Source: Nostoc punctiforme NIES-2108
GTDB lineage: Bacteria; Cyanobacteriota; Cyanobacteriia; Cyanobacteriales; Nostocaceae
Reading direction: 5' to 3'
Assembly (NCBI GenBank): GCA_003326195.1
Contig: LXQE01000159.1
Span: 1 to 58,145 of the forward strand
DNA: 58,145 nt
The translations under genes were made by a program, and so were the position numbers. This document shows, piece by piece, positions 42,920-52,555 of the stretch (its first letter is position 1; every line of letters begins with the position of its first letter). The notes under the pieces are model-generated. The model worked only from the letters and a program-made list of their open reading frames with translations, was not told where the DNA came from and searched no databases.

Positions 42920-44856
42920 GTGAGCCGCAGTGTGGGAAAGCTAGAGGTAACAGTAGCAATGCAAAAGCCTAATTTGGATTCAAAAAAACTGAATACCGAG
43001 GGATGGAAAGATATTAATTGGCTTAAAGCCGAAAGATATGTATTCAAGTTGCAAAAACGCATCTACGCTGCTTCCCGCCGTGGTGATGTCAAGCAATGCC
43101 GCAAATTCCAAAAGACGTTGATGAGGTCTTGGTCTAACAGGGTGTTAGCGGTACGACGGGTTACACAAGATAACCAAGGCAAAAAGACGGCAGGTGTGGA
43201 TGGTGTTAAGTCACTGTCCCCAAAAGCACGTCTTGAACTGGCAGGGCAACTAAAGCTAACTGGCAAATCCAAACCCACCCGTAGAGTATGGATTCCAAAA
43301 CCAGGAAGAGAAGAAAAACGCCCATTAGGAATACCCGTAATGTACGACCGCGCACTACAAGCTGTGGTAAAAGCCACGCTTGAACCAGAATGGGAAGCAG
43401 TGTTCGAGCCAAACTCCCACGGTTTTAGACCCGGAAGGTCATGCCACGATGCGATAAAGCAGATTAAAATCTGTATTCAAAACAAGGCGAAATATGTGCT
43501 AGACGCGGATATAGCCAAATGTTTTGACCGCATCAACCATAAAGAACTGCTCCAAAAGTTGAACATCAAGGGTAAAGTCAGGCAACAAATTAAAGCTTGG
43601 CTGAAATCCGGGGTTATAGACAAAGGAGCATTTACTGCCACATCTGAGGGTACACCACAAGGTGGGGTCATCTCTCCACTTCTGGCAAACATTGCCCTCC
43701 ACGGCATGGAGGAAAGGATAAAACAGGAATTCCCCAGAATGTCACATACACAAAGGGAAACTTGGTATCACAAAAAAGGGGTGGATTTTAAAACCCCTAA
43801 CATCATCCGCTACGCGGACGACTTTGTGATACTCCATGAAAACAAAGCCATTGTCCAAAGATGCCGAGAAATTATCTCGGAATGGTTAAGAGGCATAGGT
43901 CTAGAACTAAAACCTGAAAAAACACGGCTAACTCACACATTCCAATCGGAACTAAGCGAGGATGGAATTGCCGGGTTTGACTTTCTAGGTCATCATATTC
44001 AGCAATACCCAGCCGGGAAATACCGAAGCAATATAAATGCCCAAGGTACAATACTAGGTTTTAACACACTCATCACCCCATCCGCGAAGGCAAGTAAGGC
44101 TCATATTGAGGAAATCGGAAGAATCACACAAAACATAGGTCTTCTCCCCAATCTGCTCTTATAAAAGACCTCAACCCTGTTATAAGGGGATGGACTTCTT
44201 TTTACTCACATTCCGACGCTCAAACCGTCGGAGAACTGTCAAAACAAGACCACCTCACATACCTGAAACTTCGACGATGGGCAAAACGCCGATGTGGAAA
44301 TATAAAAGATGGTAACATCAAATACTGGATTTCTATCGGCAATAATAACTGGGTATTCGCCACCAGGGAGGGAGAAGCGAACCCCCTCCGGTTACTAGCA
44401 CATAAGGAGTTTGCTTGCAGTAGCACTGACTATGTGAAAGTTAAAGGCGATAAAAGCCCCTACGATGGCGACACAGTTTATTGGAGTAAAAGACTAGGGA
44501 CACACCCCCAAATGCCTAATCATAAGGCTAAGTTACTTAAGCTACAAAAGGGTAAATGTCCTTGGTGCGGATTAAGCTTCCAAGAATGGGATGTTTTGGA
44601 AGTAGACCATAAAATCCCCAGAGCATTAAGCGGCAAGGATGAATACAAAAATCTACAACTCTTGCATCGGCATTGTCACGACGAAAAGACCGCACTTGAC
44701 CTAATAGAAATTCGGAACAAAAACCGCTCAAAATTCCGAGAGAAACTTTCTCAATTTTGGAATAAATCTAACTGGGAGTGGATACATGATATTCCTAATT
44801 TCATAGGTCATGCTGTCAGGAAGTCCGATATGACAAATGGGCAACACACCGAGTAG
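42920..44856 (+). pseudogene. ltrA: Group II intron reverse transcriptase/maturase, frameshifted
   Basis: The RT domain begins with a GTG start and the conserved SVGKLEVTVAMQK. It includes GVDG, RPLGIPVMYDRALQAVVKATLEPEWEAVFEPNSHGFRPGRS, the DADIAKCFDRINH site, TPQGGVISPLLANIALHGME and the catalytic NIIRYADDFVIL, and stops at 44164. The maturase X domain continues in the -1 frame: SPQSALIKDLNPVIRGWTSFYSHSDAQ. The two join if one A is restored in the A-run at 44130-44133, giving ITQKHRSSPQSALIKDLNP. The second frame runs to 44856 and ends in an HNH endonuclease domain (CPWCG, VDHKIPRALSGKDEYKNLQLLHRHCH). The intact protein would be about 645 residues. The stop codon lies in domain V. Confidence 0.9.
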
Positions 44857-44887
44857 CCGTGTGCGGTGAAAGTCGCAAGCACGGTTC
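44854..44887 (+). ncRNA. Group II intron domain V
   Basis: A 34-nt hairpin with the catalytic AGC triad (44855-44857), a GAAA tetraloop (44867-44870, GTGAAAGTC context) and a 2-nt bulge region, ending GGTTC. It is intact by inspection, so the ribozyme could still splice with maturase supplied from elsewhere. Confidence 0.88.
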
Positions 44888-45196
44888 CGAATGGGAGGGG
44901 TGATGCAGTAATGCACACCTCGACCCTAACAATAGCAGCTCGCACTCCATCTAAATTTCAAGCCACCAACTCAGAGATTTTGGTATCTTGACTTAAACTC
45001 CAAGAAAAAGCTCTGGTTGCGACAAGAGATATAGGAGTGTATTTATCTTCCCTCCTGCTCTCTGCCTCTCTGGAATCAATCTGGCATAGTCACAAGCAAA
45101 TGCGTAATGTTGTTGTTTAACTGTGCCAAAATTGATAGGTTTATAAGTTTGTCTTGCCTAGTAAATTCAGTTCTCGCACAATCACCCCTCAGTTCT

Positions 45197-45838
45197 ATGC
45201 AACCTCGTAAACCCCAGCAAATTGCTCGTGAATTGGCGCTTTTAAGCCTTAGCCAATTGCCAGTCAACCCAAAGAAATTAGATAAATTGGAAGACGACCA
45301 ACTAGTATCCAAGTTGGTACTAGGTGCAGTACGCACTCTGACTTCAGAAGTTCAAGATACCCTCGATAATGCCGCAGGTGAACTGCAACGCAGTAACGAT
45401 CGCCTCTTAAGTAGCCAAACTCGGGCCTCCGACCTCAATACTGCCAGAACAATGCTTCAAGAAGCGATCGCCTGCACCCAGACAGCAATCAATCAGTTGG
45501 GTACAGCAGTTGATTTTCCAGTATTGATTCAGTTAGCTAATCAGGACAAGGGAGTTCGGAATTACGCTAAAGAGCTTGTGATTACCGTCAACGACAATCG
45601 ACACATTATAGAAGAACTCATTTCTGCTGCCTTAGTAGATTGGCAAGTAACTCGCCTCGCCCAAATTGACCGCGATATCTTGCAAATCGCCGTGGCAGAA
45701 ATGAAGTTCTTAGGAGTTCCAGACAGTATCGCCATCAACGAAGCCGTGGAGCTAGCCAAACGCTACAGTGGAGACGATGGTCATCGCTTTATTAACGGTG
45801 TTTTGCGCCGAGTCACTGAGCAGAAAAAAACTGCGTAG
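45197..45838 (+). CDS. nusB: Transcription antitermination factor NusB
   Basis: A 213-residue NusB counting from ATG at 45197 (MQPRKPQQIAREL). Thirty further residues are open upstream but look non-native (MLLFNCAKIDRF) and are not in the family. The N-terminus QIARELALLSLSQLPVN is the RNA-binding helix. The C-terminal block LAQIDRDILQIAVAEMKFLGVPDSIAINEAVELAKRYSGDDGHRFINGVLRRV is the NusB signature. It acts with NusA, NusE and NusG in rRNA antitermination. It precedes ftsY, as usual. The group II intron 5' of it separates it from DUF502. Confidence 0.95.
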   Translation: MQPRKPQQIARELALLSLSQLPVNPKKLDKLEDDQLVSKLVLGAVRTLTSEVQDTLDNAAGELQRSNDRLLSSQTRASDLNTARTMLQEAIACTQTAINQLGTAVDFPVLIQLANQDKGVRNYAKELVITVNDNRHIIEELISAALVDWQVTRLAQIDRDILQIAVAEMKFLGVPDSIAINEAVELAKRYSGDDGHRFINGVLRRVTEQKKTA

Positions 45839-46092
45839 TACCGATGCGGAATTAATAATTTTTATACTGCCGTGGAGAAAAGTCTGTAGCCGCTTCTGCG
45901 GCTTCCTCCAAGCGGAACTTCACTCAAAATGAGACGCTGCGCGATCGCAAGGAGCCGTCTATTGTCACGATTTTCCTCAAACTGGCGTTGAAAGGTGAGG
46001 ATAACTCGGAAGTTTTCACCCCAAGAAAAAGTGCAAAGTTAAATTAAACTCATAATTCATAACTCATAACTCATATAAACAATACTGCTGCA

Positions 46093-47766
46093 ATGGTTTT
46101 TAATTGGTTCCGTCGTCAACATAACGATTCCTCTAACACTCCCTCCGATCAGAAACAGGAAGAAACTCCTCCTGCACAAGAACCCCAACTAGAGCCAGCC
46201 GAAACCTCAACACCAACTGCTGAAACTGCACCAGACTCAACGGCAAACTTATTGGCATTTGCTAAAGCAGCCTACAAAAATATTCAGCAAAAACAGCAAG
46301 TCGAGGTAGTAGAAACCCCACCTGATTCAGCAGATACCTTAGCATCATCAATACAATCTGAAACCGCAGAAACGGTAACTGCGGCAATAGCTGAACCAGA
46401 AGCAACTGAGGAACCTGCTAGTACAACCGTAGAAACAGTACAGCCAGAAGTTATCCAAGCTGCTAGTGAGGAAGAAATTACAGAAGATTCTTCAGTGGCA
46501 GCAATTGTTGAACAGCCAGATGTTTCTAGCCAAGAACTCACAACAAGTGAAGTTGAACCAACACCCACTGAACCACTAGCTATGCCAGAGGCAACACAGC
46601 CAACAGCACCAGCTAACTTATCCTTTTTAGAACGGGCGGCGGCAGAACGGCAAGCCAAGCTAGAACAACTAATAGCCACCGCCATTGAAGTTCCAGAACC
46701 GGAGGTAGTACAGCCAATAGCGACAACCTCAGAAACAGGAGAGGAAATTCCCGGATTGCTATTTGATGATGGGTTTGTCTGGTCAGCGAAAGTTCTAGCA
46801 GCTCAAGGTAGAAGTGCAGAAGACGTTTCTATTGAAGAAATTACCTGGCTGAAAAAGCTCCGGCAAGGATTAGACAAAACTCGCCGTAGTATTCTCAATC
46901 AACTGAAGGCGATCGTTGGTCAAGGGCCGCTAAACCAAGCTGCTGTGACGGAAATTGAGGCATTGCTTTTGCAAGCTGATGTTGGTGTAGAGGCGACAGA
47001 CTTTATTATCAATGCCCTACAGACAAAACTGCGAGAAGAAGTTACTGCACCTGAAGAAGCGATCGCTTTCCTGAAAAAAATCCTCCGGGATATGCTGGAT
47101 GCACCGAGCAAAACCTCCCACAAAACTACCTTTACCCCAGAAAAAGAAACCTTAAATATTTGGTTAATTACTGGGGTAAATGGTGCGGGTAAAACCACCA
47201 CCATCGGCAAAATCGCCCATCTGGGACAAAAATCTGGCTATAAATGCTTGATTGGTGCAGCAGACACCTTCCGCGCCGCCGCCGTGGAACAAGTAAAGGT
47301 TTGGGGTAGTAGAAGTGGCGTGGATGTAATTGCCAATCCGGGAAAGAATACAGATCCGGCAGCAGTTGTATTTGATGCGATCGCCGCCGCCCAAGCGCGT
47401 CAAACCGAATTACTTCTGGTAGATACGGCTGGGCGACTGCAAAACAAGAAAAATTTAATGGACGAACTCGGTAAAATCCGGCGAATTATCGACAAAAAAG
47501 CCCCAGATGCCAAAGTAGAATCTCTTTTGGTTCTAGATGCCACTTTAGGACAAAATGGACTGCGGCAAGCCGAAGTTTTTTCCCAAGCTGCCCAACTCAG
47601 TGGTGTTGTCTTAACCAAGCTAGATGGCACTGCCAAAGGCGGCGTTGCTCTTGCCGTTGTGCAGCAGCTAGGTTTACCCATTCGCTTTATTGGTGCTGGC
47701 GAAGGAATTGAAGACCTACGCCCCTTTTCGAGCTATGAGTTTGTCGAAGCTCTCTTGAGCGGTTAG
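46093..47766 (+). CDS. ftsY: Signal recognition particle receptor FtsY
   Basis: A 557-residue FtsY. A long acidic, Glu/Thr/Pro-rich N-terminal domain (about 1-215) serves in membrane association. The helical N domain (about 240-350, WLKKLRQGLDKTRRSILNQLKAIV) is followed by the GTPase G domain: P-loop GVNGAGKTTTIGKIA near 361-375, DTFRAAAVEQV, the switch DTAGRLQNKKNLMDEL, and TKLDGTAKGG. It targets ribosome-nascent chain complexes to SecYEG. Consistently, the upstream segment FLERAAAERQAKLEQL (near 180-196) contains a short conserved amphipathic block. It is the third gene of the nusB neighbourhood. Confidence 0.96.
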   Translation: MVFNWFRRQHNDSSNTPSDQKQEETPPAQEPQLEPAETSTPTAETAPDSTANLLAFAKAAYKNIQQKQQVEVVETPPDSADTLASSIQSETAETVTAAIAEPEATEEPASTTVETVQPEVIQAASEEEITEDSSVAAIVEQPDVSSQELTTSEVEPTPTEPLAMPEATQPTAPANLSFLERAAAERQAKLEQLIATAIEVPEPEVVQPIATTSETGEEIPGLLFDDGFVWSAKVLAAQGRSAEDVSIEEITWLKKLRQGLDKTRRSILNQLKAIVGQGPLNQAAVTEIEALLLQADVGVEATDFIINALQTKLREEVTAPEEAIAFLKKILRDMLDAPSKTSHKTTFTPEKETLNIWLITGVNGAGKTTTIGKIAHLGQKSGYKCLIGAADTFRAAAVEQVKVWGSRSGVDVIANPGKNTDPAAVVFDAIAAAQARQTELLLVDTAGRLQNKKNLMDELGKIRRIIDKKAPDAKVESLLVLDATLGQNGLRQAEVFSQAAQLSGVVLTKLDGTAKGGVALAVVQQLGLPIRFIGAGEGIEDLRPFSSYEFVEALLSG

Positions 47767-47803
47767 TTGAAAAATATCGAGTTAAAAATTTTTCTTAACA
47801 AAC

Positions 47804-47924
47804 TTAGGACTTACGCAATACTGGATGATTCTTCTCTGGGAGACGCTGCGTGTTGGCGTCAGCCTGTGACAGAGAAGGAGATTCGATAAATTAAGCTTTT
47901 TAGCTATTTTTGCATAAGTCCTAA
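47804..47924. mobile_element. MITE-like element with 15-bp terminal inverted repeats
   Basis: TTAGGACTTACGCAA (47804-47818) and its inverse complement with one mismatch, TTGCATAAGTCCTAA (47910-47924), bound 121 bp containing GGAGACGCTGCGTGTTGG, a common dispersed motif. There is no coding capacity. The end sequence is of the kind seen on IS630-associated MITEs of Nostoc. Confidence 0.75.
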
Positions 47925-48590
47925 AACTAATAAATTTAGGGATGACTGATCTGGTATTATCACTTGAACTAACTAGAAACAGCTCAAGTCCTAAAATTAT
48001 GAATTTGTCACCATAAATGGGTGACTTTTGCTAAAATTTCTAGCTAATGCCCTTTTTGAAGTCTTAAATGGGCTTTTAAAATGTAGCAGCACGGTATTTT
48101 AGTCGTTACATACAAAAGCCCCTAGACTTTCATATTGCAGCAATTGAAAAGGGAATCGAGATGCTCACCCCTAATACAACTCTATTGTGGGATGGATAGC
48201 AGTCTCAATGGTGAGCAGTGCGTTGGGGAACCAGCGCGGGTGATTTCTTCAGCGCTGCGGGAGGTTTTTCCTCCATAGGTGTTTGGTGTTGGCTATGGCG
48301 ACTTACTGATGCAACGTCTATCGAGAGGTTTGAATTCTGATGGTTAAAAAAACTCTTTCTGGCTTTTGACTTAAAGTTCTTAGAGGATATTTCTTCTATT
48401 TTTAGTGTCATCTCTTCTATTCATATCTTACACTTACCAAATGACTCACACCTAAAATAAATTACAGGCGAATGGTTTAACTCTGTTACATCTGACTAAA
48501 AAGATAGAGTTACTTCACTTTTATCCTGTTTTGATGGGTTTAAGTTTTGCATCTTCAGCAACTTAAAATTCACAAAACGAGAAATTAAAA

Positions 48591-48758
48591 ATGGAAAAGC
48601 TCAATCTTGGCGATTATCCCAGCAATTATGGTATACAAATTAAATATTTGAAAACTTATTTACATATTCTCAGGTTTGGGAACGAGTGTAAGTCTGTTTT
48701 TTGGCAAATTAAGCTCGATTTGAGCGCTTATAGAGGTTTTCACTCAAAAGACTTCTAG
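48591..48758 (+). CDS. Possible small hypothetical protein
   Basis: A 55-codon frame from ATG at 48591: MEKLNLGDYPSNYGIQIKYL, then HILRFGNECKSVFWQIKLDL and a short tail. There are no membrane segments and no known domain. A weak purine-rich stretch lies before the ATG. It is included only as a candidate because the region is otherwise empty. Confidence 0.2.
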   Translation: MEKLNLGDYPSNYGIQIKYLKTYLHILRFGNECKSVFWQIKLDLSAYRGFHSKDF

Positions 48759-49125
48759 TCTCCTAGTTGCTTCTGCCCAAACTGTCCCTCTGAAAGCGTT
48801 ATAAATTATTCTTTGAATAAAGTATTTTTATGACTTTAGAGATATGCTTTGGTAATTAAGTTATGAAAAAATGAAATCCTTTCTGAATATATCAGCAAAA
48901 ATAGTAATTATTACGGGTAGAATTTGGACTAAAAATACATGATTTGAAATTACCAACATTCCATTAGAAATACAATAAGCAAATAAAATACTTATAAAAT
49001 TTGCCTGTTACGTCTTTATACTCTTGCTAAAATGGCAAGTCTTGTCTAAATATGGTTTAGCAATGCCAAAGCCAAAAGATTTATAAGTCATCTAAAATCT
49101 GCCAATATAAAGTGCAATAATACCC

Positions 49126-50517
49126 GTGCCTGTGTCTCAACTGCCTTCTCAACCCACTGATAATAATAGTAGTGCCACGACGGATGTCACCCCAGTCGTG
49201 GCACTCAAAGAACTCGTGGCAAGGTTGCACCGGGAACAGAACAAAATTCAAGATTTGCTAAGTTCTTTAGGATTTGCCCTGAGAAGTTTCAATAATTTGA
49301 ATCAGTTTTTGGAACTGATTCCGCTGATGGCAACAAGAGTGACAGATGCAGACGGTAGCGCCCTATTTCTCTACAAACCTAATGGTCAAGTCAGGTTAGA
49401 ACAGTTACATTGGCAAGATAGTGGTCAGCGCAAGAATATCCGCAAAGCACTAGAAATAGCCAGTAGTCAAATCACGCTTTTGCCCAATACTGCCCCCCTA
49501 GCGAATGCCACGGGGATTTTGGATGACCAGATGCATCGCTATTTAGGGCCAGATGTGCAAATCTTTGGTACGGCGATTCTGGTAAAGCATACAGAACGGG
49601 GATGGCTCTATGTCTTGAGCCGCGATCCAGAATATAGTTGGACAGAAACCAGGCAAAAGTTAGTTAGGTTAGTGGCAGACCAAACAGCAGTAGCGATCGA
49701 AAACGATGAACTAGCTGTAGAACTAAGAAAAAAAGAACGCCTAGACCAAGAACTAGAAATTGGCGCAGAAATCCAACGGCGACTTCTACCACGTCAATGC
49801 CCCACAATTCCTGGTGCAGTCCTGGCTGCACGCTGTAAACCTGCCAATCGCGTCGGTGGAGACTATTACGACTTTATTGCTACCAATCATAATAAGATTC
49901 AGCCCAAGATCAAAGGTGGCAGCGAAACTAGTCGCTGGGGTTTGGTTATTGGAGATGTCATGGGCAAAGGTGTCCCCGCTGGGCTGATTATGACGATGAT
50001 GCGGGGAATGCTAAGGGGAGAAGTGCTACATGGTAATTCCCCAGCCGGAATTCTACAAAACTTAAATAGAGTTATGTATGCGGATTTGGAAAATTCCCAC
50101 CGCTTTGTAACGCTATTTTACTCAGAATATAACCCTTACAGCCGAATTCTGTCTTATAGCAATGCGGCACACAATCCTCCCTTGTGGTGGCACGCAGCGA
50201 CAAAAACTGTCAGCCGTTTAGATACTTTGGGAATGTTAATCGGTTTGGATGCTAACAGCCAATATGAAGATGCCCAGGCACAGTTAGAGCCTGGAGATAC
50301 AATTATTTACTATACAGATGGCTTGACCGATGCCGCCGCTGCTGGTGGCGATCGCTTCGATGAAGACAATTTTGTTGCTGGCTTCAATACGGCTTGTAAA
50401 TACTGCAATGGACCAGAGGAGATTGTGGATTACCTATTTGACCAAGTTCAGCAATTCATCGGTGCTGATAAACAAAATACTGATGATATGACACTAGTTG
50501 TTCTGCAAATCTTATAA
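49126..50517 (+). CDS. PP2C-type (SpoIIE/RsbU) serine phosphatase with GAF domain
   Basis: A 463-residue phosphatase with a GTG start (VPVSQLPSQP). A GAF domain (about 60-200, VTDADGSALFLYK and WLYVLSRDPEYSW) and a linker helix lead to the PPM domain: LEIGAEIQRRLLPRQCP, RVGGDYYDFI, WGLVIGDVMGKGVPAG, LTLAN-like ILSYSNAAHNPPLWW, IYYTDGLTDAA and DDMTLVVLQI. The catalytic Asp residues are all present. Such proteins dephosphorylate anti-sigma antagonist-like partners. The N-terminal GAF probably senses a small ligand. It stands in the conserved nusB-ftsY neighbourhood but 1.36 kb away. Confidence 0.92.
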   Translation: MPVSQLPSQPTDNNSSATTDVTPVVALKELVARLHREQNKIQDLLSSLGFALRSFNNLNQFLELIPLMATRVTDADGSALFLYKPNGQVRLEQLHWQDSGQRKNIRKALEIASSQITLLPNTAPLANATGILDDQMHRYLGPDVQIFGTAILVKHTERGWLYVLSRDPEYSWTETRQKLVRLVADQTAVAIENDELAVELRKKERLDQELEIGAEIQRRLLPRQCPTIPGAVLAARCKPANRVGGDYYDFIATNHNKIQPKIKGGSETSRWGLVIGDVMGKGVPAGLIMTMMRGMLRGEVLHGNSPAGILQNLNRVMYADLENSHRFVTLFYSEYNPYSRILSYSNAAHNPPLWWHAATKTVSRLDTLGMLIGLDANSQYEDAQAQLEPGDTIIYYTDGLTDAAAAGGDRFDEDNFVAGFNTACKYCNGPEEIVDYLFDQVQQFIGADKQNTDDMTLVVLQIL

Positions 50518-51075
50518 TTATTGGGCATTTATACTCGATCAAGTCATGAGTCAATGCTCGATTTTATGGTGACAGAGGATTCCTACAGTGATTCCACTAA
50601 ATTTAATTTTTATTTATTTTCCTTTGAATTTCCGTAGCAACCGCCCAAATGGTTGTATATCAAGCTTTTTTGGTAACTTGTTTGTATTTAGCCTTTAGGA
50701 TAATACATGAAAAATGATCGTTAGAATACTTTTCCGTTCAATTAAAAACTATATATTTTGCACATCTAGCACAGTAGGAAACGCCAAGGGGGAGAGCAGG
50801 TAAAAGGTAAAATGTACAAGGTAAAAAGTAAAAGGTAAGTTTACTTCTTCATTTTTGCTTTCTTTCTATCCTTGTGACGCAAGCATTTGGTCTGCTCCCT
50901 TTTGGCGTTTTAATTTTTTATTTCTCCGCCGTAGCAAGTTCACAACAGCTACGACGGAGTTTTGCTTTCTTTGTTTCTTCGTCCTAGATTTGCTTTTTTA
51001 AACTTCCTTGATATTTAAGCTGCCAACCTTCATTTAATGATTTGTCAAAATATTTTAGATGAAGAATTTAGATTG
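50518..51075. other. Intergenic region with terminator and short repeats
   Basis: A 558-bp gap between the PP2C gene and the convergent ankyrin gene. It contains aggtaaaa/agtaaaa short repeats at about 50801-50838 and the terminator at 50924-50963. No ORF was recognised. Confidence 0.45.
50924..50963 (+). terminator. Stem-loop terminator
   Basis: CTCCGCCGTAGC and GCTACGACGGAG pair (one internal mismatch) around a 12-nt loop and are followed by TTTTGC. It is near the middle of the gap between the PP2C and ankyrin genes, so it may serve the plus-strand gene. Confidence 0.6.
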
Positions 51076-52359
51076 CTATTCTTGCGCCCCAGCTTTTTGC
51101 AGACTCCGCACCACATTCTTATAACCATTAAATTCTGCAATCATCAAAGCAGTATAACCGCCCCGATTTTTCAAATTCACATCTGCCCCAGCTTGGAGTA
51201 ATAACTGCAAAATTTCGTCATAACCTGCTGAGGCAGCCCACATCAATGATGTGGCTCTCGCTGAGTCTTGAAAATTCACATCTGCCCCCTTTGCCAGCAG
51301 CAAATGTACGATCTCTTTGTGTTTGCGTTCGGTTGCCTTAATCAAAGCAGTTTTGCCATCATCCCCTGGAATGTTGACATCAGCACCATAGTCTAACAAC
51401 ACTTGCACCGTTTGAATGTGTCCTTGTGATGCAGCCAACGTCAAAGGAACTTCACCAAGATTTTTCCCATTTGTATCTCCGCCAAAACGTAGCAGTGCCT
51501 CGACAATTTGGCTATGTCCCTGCAATGCTGCTACAAGTAGTGGTGTATCGCCCAGGTGGTTGCTAATTTGGACATCTGCACCTCTGTTAAGTAATATTTG
51601 CACGACATCAATATAGCCTTCCACAACGGCAAGGTGTAAGGCAGTTTCACCATCTCGATCTTGAAGATTGATCTGGGCACCTCGATCTAGTAAAGCTGCT
51701 GCGATCGCACTGTGTCCAGCCGCTGCTGCTGCCGATAGGGCAGTTCCACCATCAGCGTTTTTCACATTCACATCAGCCTCTGCCGCTAGCAGTGCTTCCA
51801 CAATCTCCAAATGTCCCAAGTCTGCTGCTAGCATTAAAAGTGTCTCACCCTCCTCATCTGGGATATTGACATCAACACCAGTTTGGAGAATTGCTTGTAA
51901 AACTTCTATTTTTCCCTGCTTAACGGCAAGTTTCAACGCCGTATCATCATCTTTATCAGCGATATTAACTTGGGCACCAGCAGCCAATAAAACTCGCACT
52001 ACATCCATGTTACCTTTGAGTACTGCTGCCATTAAAGCTGTACTGCCATCTTCATTAGTGGCATTGACATCTGCACCTTTAGATAGTAAAAGTTGCACAA
52101 TGTCAAGCTGTTTGGCACTAGCCGCCAACATCAAAGCCGTCAAACCATAGAGTTTTCTGGGCAAGTTGATATTTGCCCCAGCATCTAGCAGCGATCGCAC
52201 AATTTCGGTATAGCCTAAATTAGCAGCAAACATTAACGCCGTGGTGCCTTGGCGATCGCACGCGTCCACCCTCGCACCAGCAGCCAATAGCGCACACAGA
52301 CCCTTGATATCGCCACTTTTAGCAGCTTTGAGCAGCAAAGTATCGTTGTTTTCAGTCAT
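51076..52359 (-). CDS. Ankyrin repeat protein, 13 repeats
   Basis: A 427-residue protein built almost wholly of ankyrin repeats: thirteen units of about 33 residues from residue 5 to the C-terminus (for example TALMFAANLGYTEIVRSLLDAGANINL, then ETALHLAVVEGYIDVVQILLNRGADV). The internal repeats are strongly alike, and the last one is capped by YKNVVRSLQKAGAQE. The start chosen is ATG at 52359 (MTENNDTLL); a TTG at 52401 would add an unrelated 14-residue leader. It is a soluble protein-protein interaction scaffold, with no enzymatic domain. The target is unknown. Confidence 0.93.
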   Translation of the reverse strand: MTENNDTLLLKAAKSGDIKGLCALLAAGARVDACDRQGTTALMFAANLGYTEIVRSLLDAGANINLPRKLYGLTALMLAASAKQLDIVQLLLSKGADVNATNEDGSTALMAAVLKGNMDVVRVLLAAGAQVNIADKDDDTALKLAVKQGKIEVLQAILQTGVDVNIPDEEGETLLMLAADLGHLEIVEALLAAEADVNVKNADGGTALSAAAAAGHSAIAAALLDRGAQINLQDRDGETALHLAVVEGYIDVVQILLNRGADVQISNHLGDTPLLVAALQGHSQIVEALLRFGGDTNGKNLGEVPLTLAASQGHIQTVQVLLDYGADVNIPGDDGKTALIKATERKHKEIVHLLLAKGADVNFQDSARATSLMWAASAGYDEILQLLLQAGADVNLKNRGGYTALMIAEFNGYKNVVRSLQKAGAQE

Positions 52360-52555
52360 GAATGAGATCCCACACAGGGGGTTTTGTTCTTCTACCCTCA
52401 AAATTTAGTCTGAGATTGTTTATCCACTTTGGCAAGAGGGCAAAGGAAAATAGTCGGGGAAGATGGGGGAGTCTCTTTTAATTTGTGCAACTTTAAGCAC
52501 AGAAAATAGAGTTATGCTAATTTTTATGAAGATTTAATCATTAGGCGAGAACACG

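Larger units (their letters stand above)
42194..44930 (+). mobile_element. Group II intron (bacterial retroelement) between DUF502 and nusB
   Basis: The 5' end GTGCGAT at 42194 fits the GUGYG start. The 3' part contains a complete domain V, AGCCGTGTGCGG-TGAAAG-TCGCAAGCACGGTTC (44855-44887), followed by a domain VI-like hairpin (GAGGGGTGATGC/GCACACCTC) and an end near CCTAAC (44930). The 42194-42919 part folds as domains I-III by position, and the RT open frame occupies domain IV. The intron contains no HIP1 sites. It is inserted 24 bp after the DUF502 stop codon, so no coding sequence is interrupted. Confidence 0.9.
47767..49125. other. Long intergenic region, 1.36 kb
   Basis: Between ftsY and the PP2C phosphatase gene. 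It contains a MITE-like element (47804-47924), a cyanobacterial GGAGACGCTGCG-type repeat, and a 68-codon minus-strand frame (48205-48411) of no recognisable family that overlaps the repeat. A 55-codon plus-strand frame (48591-48758) is listed separately. The last 360 bp are AT-rich and may hold the PP2C promoter. No structured RNA was recognised. Confidence 0.5.

Noticed and set aside
44130..44170. Programmed -1 frameshift in the maturase
   Set aside because: There is no X-XXY-YYZ slippery heptamer and only four A's in a row; a simple one-base deletion explains the frames better.
48205..48411. 68-codon minus-strand ORF
   Set aside because: It overlaps a GC-rich dispersed repeat and has no family resemblance or ribosome binding site.
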